From: Leptolyngbyaceae cyanobacterium | GTDB taxonomy: Bacteria; Cyanobacteriota; Cyanobacteriia; Cyanobacteriales; Aerosakkonemataceae | NCBI GenBank assembly: GCA_036703985.1 | Contig: DATNQN010000147.1 | Coordinates: forward strand, 54,544-118,543 | Direction: 5' to 3' | Length of the DNA: 64,000 bases | Shown: in pieces, positions 58,521-64,000 of the stretch | Layout of the letters: the number at the start of each line of letters is the position of its first letter | Position numbering within the stretch: the first letter of the stretch is position 1 | Translations under genes and position numbers: made by a program | The notes under the pieces: model-generated | The model's database searches: none | Told to the model about the DNA's origin: nothing | What the model saw: only the letters and a program-made list of their open reading frames with translations

Positions 58521-58664
58521 TCCTGTATGAGAGATTTCCAGTTTCCGCAGAATCAATCTGATGCTGTGAGGTTTTTCCACTAAACTACCTCTGCATATTT
58601 GGAGCAGAGGACGGGATTTGAACCCGCGTCTCGCTAGCTTTGTCCTACGGAGAGCGATACAGGG
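58521..58664 (-). ncRNA. permuted tRNA-like RNA P1
   Basis: Permuted cloverleaf read on the minus strand: T arm GCGGG-UUCAAAU-CCCGU, acceptor CCUCUGC, loop UCCAAAUAU, GCAGAGG (7 bp perfect), UA, D arm GUUU-AGUGGAA-AAAC. The flanks pair as CCTGTAT / ATACAGG (58522-58528 with 58657-58663). The anticodon-stem position is only partly paired. It does not carry the RACUUG/AAAGC motifs of the Ro60 array, so it may be a different scaffold type. Confidence 0.75.
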
Positions 58665-58685
58665 AGCGAGTTTTCAAAAATGAAC

Positions 58686-58824
58686 TTGGAGCAATAACCT
58701 GAGCTTTATTCTGAATTTGACGCACCAGGGTGGCTTTACCAATTTGCCTACCCCCAGATAGGCTGGGGGACAGGAGTCGAACCTGCAAATACCCTGAATT
58801 GCTAAAAATGAACTTGTACTCCAA
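58686..58824 (-). ncRNA. permuted tRNA-like RNA P2
   Basis: Minus strand: anticodon 3' strand CAGGG, variable UAUUU, T arm GCAGG-UUCGACU-CCUGU, acceptor CCCCCAG, loop CCUAU, CUGGGGG, UA, D arm GGC-AAAUUGGUAAA-GCC, A, anticodon 5' strand CCCUG. Both the acceptor (7 bp) and anticodon (5 bp) stems are perfect. Outer stems UUGGAG / CUCCAA and AGCAAU / AUUGCU enclose it, separated on one side by a bulge of about 15 bases. The 13-base AAAAATGAACTTG occurs at both ends (58676 and 58804). Confidence 0.82.
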
Positions 58825-58836
58825 ATTCATTATAGT

Positions 58837-59568
58837 TTAATCTGCAAATAAGTAGCTAAAAATTGCCCTAGCAACTTGCTTTTGCTGCACTTCCCTACCA
58901 TTCGCTTCTTCTCTAGCTTGAATCACTGCTTTTTGCAGTATATCCACTCTACGAAGCAATAAATTCACGCGGTCTTGAGGCAGCGCTCCTGAGAACTCAA
59001 TTAAACTCCAGATACCTTCCACAACGTCTTTAGAAACTTCTTTGATTTGAGCGGGATGATGTTCTGTTGCTTCATAGGCAACGACAAAATCAGTGATTTT
59101 CTTAGTTTTCACAGTTTCTTTAGGACTGGTGACATAGCATCCTCGATTGGGGTCATGTTGCCAGTCTTTGTCGATAGAAAGTACGGGTAATGAAGTAATA
59201 AATGTCTTGACATCCTGAAGCTGCTTTTCAAGAAATAATAAATAGGAGACAGGGACATCTGCAATAATAGTTTGCCCATCCACAACAACCGATGCCTTAG
59301 CCTCAGTATTCGCGTAGTCTTGAGTAGCTGCTAGGTCTAAATATTCAGAGCAAGATTGCACAAATTTATCAATCAACTCGTTAGCCTTCAGCGTCAACTT
59401 TTGTGACTCAGGAGGATAAACAAATCCATCCTCTTCTCTAGGTTGAAAAGTTCGACTCAACCCTTGAAACAGTGCGCTTTTCTGAGAGAGTTGATAGACT
59501 TCGGTTTTGCCTTTAGTGGCATTTGCTTTAACAGACTGTAATACAGCAATCAACTGATTTAGTTTCAT
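58837..59568 (-). CDS. conserved hypothetical protein of the tuf operon
   Basis: A 243-residue protein from the ATG at 59568 (GGAG five bases upstream). Segments: MKLNQLIAVLQSVKANATKGKTEVYQLSQKSALFQGLSRTFQPREEDGFVYPPE, ADVPVSYLLFLEKQLQDVKTFITSLPVLS, DWQHDPNRGCYVT, and VNLLLRRVDILQKAVIQAREEANGREV. I know this pattern from uncharacterised proteins on bacterial plasmids and phages; no function is known. It lies between EF-Tu and the permuted tRNA-like RNAs. Confidence 0.7.
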   Translation of the reverse strand: MKLNQLIAVLQSVKANATKGKTEVYQLSQKSALFQGLSRTFQPREEDGFVYPPESQKLTLKANELIDKFVQSCSEYLDLAATQDYANTEAKASVVVDGQTIIADVPVSYLLFLEKQLQDVKTFITSLPVLSIDKDWQHDPNRGCYVTSPKETVKTKKITDFVVAYEATEHHPAQIKEVSKDVVEGIWSLIEFSGALPQDRVNLLLRRVDILQKAVIQAREEANGREVQQKQVARAIFSYLFAD

Positions 59569-59616
59569 ATCATCTCCAATACTGGTCATTTGTCCTCTTT
59601 TAGAGGACTGAAGCTA

Positions 59617-59644
59617 TTAGCCCGGAACTCAAGTTCCGGGCTAA
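59617..59644. repeat. G+C-rich hairpin between tuf and next gene
   Basis: A 13-bp inverted repeat (TTAGCCCGGAACT / AGTTCCGGGCTAA) with two spacer bases. It has no T-run on the minus strand, so it may lower read-through from tuf or stabilise the tuf 3' end. The form also resembles a dispersed REP-type palindrome. Confidence 0.55.
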
Positions 59645-59678
59645 GAGAGCTTTCTGCACCTGTTTGTCTGGAGGAAAT

Positions 59679-60908
59679 CTACTTCAAGATTTTGGAGACA
59701 ACGCCAGCGCCGATGGTGCGACCGCCTTCACGAATAGCAAAGCGCATTCCTTGCTCGATCGCAATTGGATCGAGTAGTTCAACAGTCATGTTAACGCGAT
59801 CGCCTGGTACAACCATCTCAGTCATACTGCCATCATCTGTAGTGAAGGATTTAATCGTTCCTGTCACATCAGTTGTTCGCACGAAAAACTGAGGACGATA
59901 ACCAGAAAAGAACGGTGTTTTGCGACCCCCTTCTTTTTCCGTCAGCACGTACATTTCCGACTCAAACTCAGTGTGAGGTGTAATTGAACCCGGTTTAGCG
60001 ACCACCATTCCTCGTTCAACTTCATCCTTCTGGATACCCCGCAGCAACAAACCGACGTTCTCTCCAGCAATTCCTTCATTCAGAACTTGCCTGAACATTT
60101 CTATGCCAATAACCGTTGCACGCAAGGTATTATTCAGACCGACCAGTTCAACCTCATCGCCGACTTTAATTGTGCCTCGATCGATCTTACCCGTAACAAC
60201 CGTTCCCCGACCTTTAATGGAGAAGACATCTTCGATCGGCATCAGGAAAGGTCGATCGATTTCCCGTTTTGGCGTAGGAATGTAAGAGTCTACCGCATCC
60301 ATAAGTGCATAAATGCGATCGACCCATTCATCCTCACCCCGCTGAGTTTTAGGATTAGCAGTCATCTTCTCCAACGCTTTGAGTGCCGAACCTGCAATAA
60401 TGGGAATCTCATTCCCAGGAAATTGGTAAGCGATCAAAAGGTCGCGAATTTCCAGTTCTACTAATTCCAAAAGTTCATCGTCCTCTACCATGTCCTTCTT
60501 ATTCATAAAAACGACAAGGTAAGGAACGCCAACCTGACGTGCCAGTAAGATGTGTTCCTGAGTTTGCGGCATCACACCATCTGCTGCTGAAACTAACAGA
60601 ATGGCACCATCCATTTGAGCAGCACCCGTAATCATGTTTTTCACATAGTCGGCATGACCGGGACAATCAATGTGAGCATAATGTCGAGTATCAGTTTCAT
60701 ACTCAACATGAGCCGTATTGATAGTAATACCCCGTTCCTGTTCTTCTGGCGCAGCATCAATTTGTTCGTAGCCTAGCGGTTTGGCTTTTCCCAATGCTGC
60801 CAGAGTCTTAGTAATTGCTGCTGTCAAGGTAGTTTTGCCATGATCGACATGACCGATCGTGCCGATATTAATATGTGGTTTCGTCCGCTCAAATTTGGTG
60901 CGTGCCAT
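59679..60908 (-). CDS. tuf: EF-Tu, accessory copy
   Basis: A complete 409-residue EF-Tu. GTPase motifs are intact: GHVDHGKTT, switch [10 protein letters not shown] with catalytic His, NKKD and SAL. Domains 2 and 3 are complete ([28 protein letters not shown] end). It has GGAGG before the ATG. It is not in the usual fusA-tuf context and its sequence departs from typical cyanobacterial EF-Tu, for example [37 protein letters not shown] and [21 protein letters not shown], which look like other bacterial phyla. Probably an additional, acquired or specialised copy that binds tRNA-like RNAs or their mimics. Confidence 0.92.
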   Translation of the reverse strand: MARTKFERTKPHINIGTIGHVDHGKTTLTAAITKTLAALGKAKPLGYEQIDAAPEEQERGITINTAHVEYETDTRHYAHIDCPGHADYVKNMITGAAQMDGAILLVSAADGVMPQTQEHILLARQVGVPYLVVFMNKKDMVEDDELLELVELEIRDLLIAYQFPGNEIPIIAGSALKALEKMTANPKTQRGEDEWVDRIYALMDAVDSYIPTPKREIDRPFLMPIEDVFSIKGRGTVVTGKIDRGTIKVGDEVELVGLNNTLRATVIGIEMFRQVLNEGIAGENVGLLLRGIQKDEVERGMVVAKPGSITPHTEFESEMYVLTEKEGGRKTPFFSGYRPQFFVRTTDVTGTIKSFTTDDGSMTEMVVPGDRVNMTVELLDPIAIEQGMRFAIREGGRTIGAGVVSKILK

Positions 60909-61062
60909 GCACTTTAGATCCTCCTTTTATTGTTGTTATGGAACGAGCGATCGCGCTCTCAATTTAATGAACTGAGAACTTCGATAAATGGAAGGTAGAG
61001 GAATCCTAAAAGAATGTCTTCCCGCAGGATACCTTTAAAGCAAAAAGCTGCTTTTTCCAAAA

Positions 61063-61133
61063 CCCCTTACCCAGGAGTCGAACCTGGCAATACCGTCTTT
61101 AGGAAAAACAGTTCTGCATCCGGCAGGCAAGGG
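61063..61133 (-). tRNA. tRNA-Arg(CCU)-like RNA with reduced D arm
   Basis: Minus strand, normal order: acceptor CCCUUGC / GUAAGGG (7 bp, one G-U), a minimal D arm UGC-CGGAU-GCA, anticodon stem CUGUUU / AGACGG with loop UUCCUAA giving CCU (Arg), T arm CCAGG-UUCGACU-CCUGG, discriminator G. At 71 bases it is short because the D arm is reduced. No CCA is encoded, which is usual in cyanobacteria. Located 155 bases upstream of the accessory tuf start, in the same direction. Confidence 0.65.
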
Positions 61134-61239
61134 AAAAAAGTAATTTCAAATTGAAAATTAGCAGAAGCAATAACTAAAAGCCTCACTGGAATTGTTAATT
61201 ATTCAGCGAATCGTCAACCAATCTACTAAACCAAGTTCA

Positions 61240-62052
61240 CTAAGATCTAGATTCTAGACCTAAAAATTGTTCTATAGATTGAGAGACTTTGTAAGGAGCT
61301 TTTTCATAATCTGTGGTATCTAAATAAATCACTTCACCTGAATTTAAAATCAAGCTCATGTTATAAGGGTTAGCCTCTTGGTCATCATCAGAATTTTCAA
61401 TAACTTTAACAGCTTTAATCTCGTGTAGGGGATGCTCTTTTAAATCCGATTTGAATATATTACCTTCTCTTAAAGAAATTCTTCCTGATTTTTTGTCAAG
61501 AGTGAGGGAAGTCTTTGATGTTAGTTGTATCAATTGATCGAAAAATAGCCAGCCGCCTACCAATGCAAAAACGCTTCCAAGTTGGTATGCAAACCAACGA
61601 TCATCCTGTTTAACTATTAATAATAGCTCTTGTGAATTGCCCAGAAAATTATTTATTTTTTCAATTTTTTCGGACTTCTCAGATAAACCAGAACTGTAAT
61701 AATCAGTAAAAGGAATTATACCGTTTTTGGTTATAAGATTAATTCGGTAATTCGTTTTACTTGGTTCTATTTCCGTACCTTTTAAGGTACCATTTTCTAG
61801 TTCCGCACCTTTTAACATACCATTTGTAAGAGAAGTAACTTTTCTGCCCAACAATCTAGAAGAGATAATTTCACAAGACACCTGCTTTATTTGAAGGCGA
61901 TTACAATTGAGCGTTGTGACTTTACCGAACAAAGTAATAATTGTCAATCCTGATAAGAGGCAGGGTAAACCAAACAGCATTATTATAAAAAGACTGTAAC
62001 CTTTGTCTTTTTGAAATTTTAGTAGAGTTCTGTTACGTTTGATAATTGGCAT
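61240..62052 (-). CDS. two-helix membrane protein of unknown function
   Basis: A 270-residue protein with one membrane segment near residues 20-42 (LFIIMLFGLPCLLSGLTIITLFG), an extracytoplasmic part with LTNGMLKGAELENGTLKGTEIEPS, a second membrane segment near 155-172 (LGSVFALVGGWLFFDQL), and a beta-rich cytoplasmic tail (SLTLDKKSGRISLREGNIFKSDLKEHPLHEIKAVKVIE) resembling a PH-like domain. Family not recognised. Confidence 0.6.
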   Translation of the reverse strand: MPIIKRNRTLLKFQKDKGYSLFIIMLFGLPCLLSGLTIITLFGKVTTLNCNRLQIKQVSCEIISSRLLGRKVTSLTNGMLKGAELENGTLKGTEIEPSKTNYRINLITKNGIIPFTDYYSSGLSEKSEKIEKINNFLGNSQELLLIVKQDDRWFAYQLGSVFALVGGWLFFDQLIQLTSKTSLTLDKKSGRISLREGNIFKSDLKEHPLHEIKAVKVIENSDDDQEANPYNMSLILNSGEVIYLDTTDYEKAPYKVSQSIEQFLGLESRS

Positions 62053-62127
62053 AAATCTTCTGCAACGGCTTGATTAACTACCAATATTTAGACTATTTTA
62101 ACCTATCAAAATTATTGACATAGACCA

Positions 62128-62601
62128 TTAGTTTGCATTCAACACTTTGCGGAACACAACCTTATCATCGCCCGCTGCGTAGAAGTCCCGAATGCGTGCC
62201 TCCTCCTCGAAGCCGCACTTCCTGTAGAACGCCCGCGTGCGATCGAACTCCGGCATCCCGGAAGTTTCCACCAGCAGCACGCGCCCCCTGCGTGTCCTCA
62301 ATGCCTGCTCTACGTAGCGTAGCAGTTTCGTACCGCGTCCTTGCCTTTGGCGATCGGGGTGAATCGCAATTAATTGCAGATTCCAAGTCCTGTCTGTCAT
62401 CCGTTCCGGCTCACAGTAGGCAACTCCCACTGGCCCGTTGTCATCATCAGTGATCCAGAAGGCTTCTGTGTTGCTGTTTGCTTCCAAAGAATCGGTCAAC
62501 ATTTGGCGCAACAACTCTAGCGCACTCGGCGGGAAAAGCCCAGTTGCCTCAGCTAGGGCGATCAGAGCAGTGGTGTCATCGGGCGTAGTCGATCGAATCA
62601 T
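62128..62601 (-). CDS. GNAT acetyltransferase
   Basis: A 157-residue GNAT: MIRSTTPDDTTALIALAEATGLFPP, GVAYCEPERMTDRTWNLQLIAIHPDRQRQGRGTKLLRYVE (acetyl-CoA loop QRQGRG) and RGRVLLVETSGMPEFDRTRAFYRKCGFEEEARIRDFY. The base composition of its 62.1-62.6 kb region is more G+C-rich than its surroundings, suggesting recent acquisition. Substrate unknown. Confidence 0.85.
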   Translation of the reverse strand: MIRSTTPDDTTALIALAEATGLFPPSALELLRQMLTDSLEANSNTEAFWITDDDNGPVGVAYCEPERMTDRTWNLQLIAIHPDRQRQGRGTKLLRYVEQALRTRRGRVLLVETSGMPEFDRTRAFYRKCGFEEEARIRDFYAAGDDKVVFRKVLNAN

Positions 62602-62872
62602 GGTCAATAGCAACAAGGGTCAGTAAACCACATCAATCGTACTACAAAACACTACAAAATAGAGGTAGTTTGGCTCTGAATATAGTGTTAAAACACTAGA
62701 TGCAGTCATAACGTACTCAAGTCTAGAAATATTACCCGAACTTCCAAACCAGTTGCCGTCCACACAGCCGCACTTTCCAAAACTCCGGGAGAAAGAATGC
62801 CTGAACTCATTAGAAAAAGATGAACTTTTATGATTAGCTTGTCAATCAATTGTTCAGCTTCAACACCTACTG

Positions 62873-63724
62873 CTAGAACACAACTTGGATAATGTGATCT
62901 CCCCTATCTGTAGGGGAACCAAGCTTTGGTACACCATGTCCTTTTAAAGTTAAATAATCACCACTATTTGTTCCAGGAGGAATCATAAGTTTCGCCTCTC
63001 CATCGATTGTATTTACAGTAACTTCTCCACCTCGCTCAGCTTCTTCTGTTGTAATCCTTATTTCTGAAATGACATTAGTACCATCACGTTTAAATTCCCC
63101 ACTTTCTAATGGCACCAGAAGATAGATATACAGATCTCCAGGACTGCCGCCATATTGGCTAGCATCTCCTTCTCCAGGTATACGCAAACGTGTTCCAGAA
63201 TCAACCCCAGCGGGAACGGTCACTGTTAGTGTTTTTATCGCTGATATCACATCACCATTAGGTCTAGCTTCTAAATGCTCAACTCTTATTGTTTTATTAC
63301 ATCCGAAAATTACTTCATAGAAATCTAGAGCCAGATCGAGTCGCAAATCATCACCTCTAGCGTTAATAGGGAAGCGTTTATAAATTGTTTTAATCCACCA
63401 ATTTTTTGTATAATTTTTTCCCTGCCAAAAACCTTTACAAGTTGCAATTATCATTAGAACATAATAAGCCAATAGGAGAGGAATAATATAAAGCATCGTG
63501 ATGTTCGCACAGCCTGTTGAATACGATTCACAAAGTAAACTTAATCCCCTCCAAAAACTAAGTTCAGGACTGTTTATGAACCATACTACTGTCAGAAAAA
63601 TACTGGTGTTGATGACTAGACATAGTAAGAGTATGCCAAAATTACTAACGACATAAAGAGGCCATGTGAGCAACAAAGTTATGAATACAAGTGCATACAT
63701 CCAAGGGTAAACTGGAAAAAACAT
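62873..63724 (-). CDS. membrane protein with DnaJ C-terminal domain, no J domain
   Basis: A 283-residue protein. Residues about 1-100 hold four hydrophobic segments. Residues about 125-283 are a DnaJ C-terminal substrate-binding domain: RGDDLRLDLALDFYEVIFGCNKTIRVEHLEAR, TLTVTVPAGVDSGTRLRIPGEGDASQYGGSPGDLYIYLLV, GGEVTVNTIDGEAKLMIPPGTNSGDYLTLKGHGVP. The HPD-containing J domain and the zinc fingers are missing. GGAGG lies nine bases before the ATG. Unusual membrane-tethered chaperone-like architecture. Confidence 0.85.
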   Translation of the reverse strand: MFFPVYPWMYALVFITLLLTWPLYVVSNFGILLLCLVINTSIFLTVVWFINSPELSFWRGLSLLCESYSTGCANITMLYIIPLLLAYYVLMIIATCKGFWQGKNYTKNWWIKTIYKRFPINARGDDLRLDLALDFYEVIFGCNKTIRVEHLEARPNGDVISAIKTLTVTVPAGVDSGTRLRIPGEGDASQYGGSPGDLYIYLLVPLESGEFKRDGTNVISEIRITTEEAERGGEVTVNTIDGEAKLMIPPGTNSGDYLTLKGHGVPKLGSPTDRGDHIIQVVF

Positions 63725-63899
63725 ACTTGTTTTACCTCCAGAGAAAAACTAGCTTGATTCTACCCTTTATACCGCTTGGAACAGCCATTGCTTCGTGCCT
63801 CGCTTCTCGGCTTGCAGTAGTTAAGGGAAAATGTGGGAACTCGATTGGTATTATGGCTATAACTGCGATCGCATAAAACCATAACCTTTATAATGATTG

Positions 63900-64000
63900 T
63901 TACAGCAACAATGGCTCAATTTTTGCTTGAACTTCCTCAATCAAACTTTTTGGTACAGACTCAACAAACTGAACACCACGGGCTTTCCAGTCTAAGCACT
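63900..64000 (-). CDS. partial gene at the window edge
   Basis: The last 32 codons of a minus-strand gene that enters from the right, reading LDWKARGVQFVESVPKSLIE then EVQAKIEPLLL and a stop TAA. Too short to name. Confidence 0.5.
   Translation of the reverse strand, partial: CLDWKARGVQFVESVPKSLIEEVQAKIEPLLL

Noticed and set aside
58373..58561. Plus-strand open frame before P1
   Set aside because: It crosses the terminator hairpin and the P1 stem and shows no protein features.

Overview
The window is a chromosomal segment of a cyanobacterium, probably filamentous. Evidence: very many GCGATCGC (HIP1-type) palindromes, a KaiB/KaiC-like pair, cyanobacterial two-component giants, a DUF760 protein, XisH/XisI, a GlgA of the cyanobacterial second type, a lactate/glycolate-oxidase-type enzyme and a short RRM RNA-binding protein. 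The left 39 kb is mostly ordinary core and regulatory genome. The right 25 kb is accessory and holds the most unusual content.

Left part (1-39970). A WD40 protein, a bestrophin-like channel, two paralogous small membrane proteins, an SDR enzyme and a KaiB/KaiC-like operon are followed by Uma2, HicAB and DUF4058 accessory genes and a UbiD-type decarboxylase. A NYN-domain protein precedes a 1795-residue kinase/ATPase/GAF/histidine kinase and its response-regulator kinase. Then come a Nudix hydrolase, the pstS-C-A-B phosphate transporter with a three-repeat Pho box, scpB, DUF760, an HtrA protease, an M23 peptidase, glgA, hemC, two secreted proteins, an alpha-hydroxy-acid oxidase, an RRM protein and a sensor kinase pair.

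Ro60 island (39989-53475, all on the minus strand). A good sigma70 promoter at 53446-53474 faces into a run of about 17 genes: a small basic protein, a possible ubiquitin-like 66-residue protein, an uncharacterised basic protein, an L7/L12 paralogue, a TROVE/Ro60 protein, XisH/XisI, an NfeD-type OB domain, a CBS+HEPN protein, a GATase-fold protein, a NADAR-like protein, RNA 2'-phosphotransferase KptA/Tpt1, an AAA+ ATPase, an unknown protein and a ThiF/E1-like protein. Nine RNA elements (called Y0 to Y8 here) lie between these genes. Each is closed by an 8-11 bp terminal stem with the same inner motifs: CCUAA-type and AAAGC followed by UACANAC on the 5' side, GCUUU followed by RACUUG on the 3' side. 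What differs is the cargo. Y2, Y3 and Y7 carry complete tRNA cloverleaves mounted through the acceptor stem. Y5, Y6 and Y8 carry circularly permuted tRNAs whose acceptor stem is closed by a loop, as in bacterial YrlA Y RNAs. Y1 carries only a small hairpin. Y4 carries the universally conserved 23S rRNA helix 69-71 segment. Y0 carries both the 23S GTPase-associated centre (L11/L12 site) and the sarcin-ricin loop.

Translation-mimic operon (58471-61133, minus strand). A tRNA-Arg(CCU)-like RNA, a second-copy EF-Tu, an uncharacterised protein and two more permuted tRNA-like RNAs end in a terminator. Together the two operons encode RNA copies of the factor-binding centre, inter-subunit bridge and tRNAs, plus the proteins that touch them (L7/L12, EF-Tu), a Y RNA binding protein and RNA-repair or RNase domains. 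My inference is a Ro60-organised set of decoys, sensors or scaffolds that mimic ribosome parts. The mimicry is seen in the sequence; the purpose is not.

Between and after the two operons lie GNATs, toxin-antitoxin genes and remnants (VapBC-like, HicB-like, ParE, BrnA), a Vat/CatB-like acetyltransferase, a DHFR-like reductase, a membrane protein and a membrane-anchored DnaJ C-terminal domain without a J domain. I ran no searches: family names rest on motifs and my knowledge of the families, and RNA folds were paired by hand.
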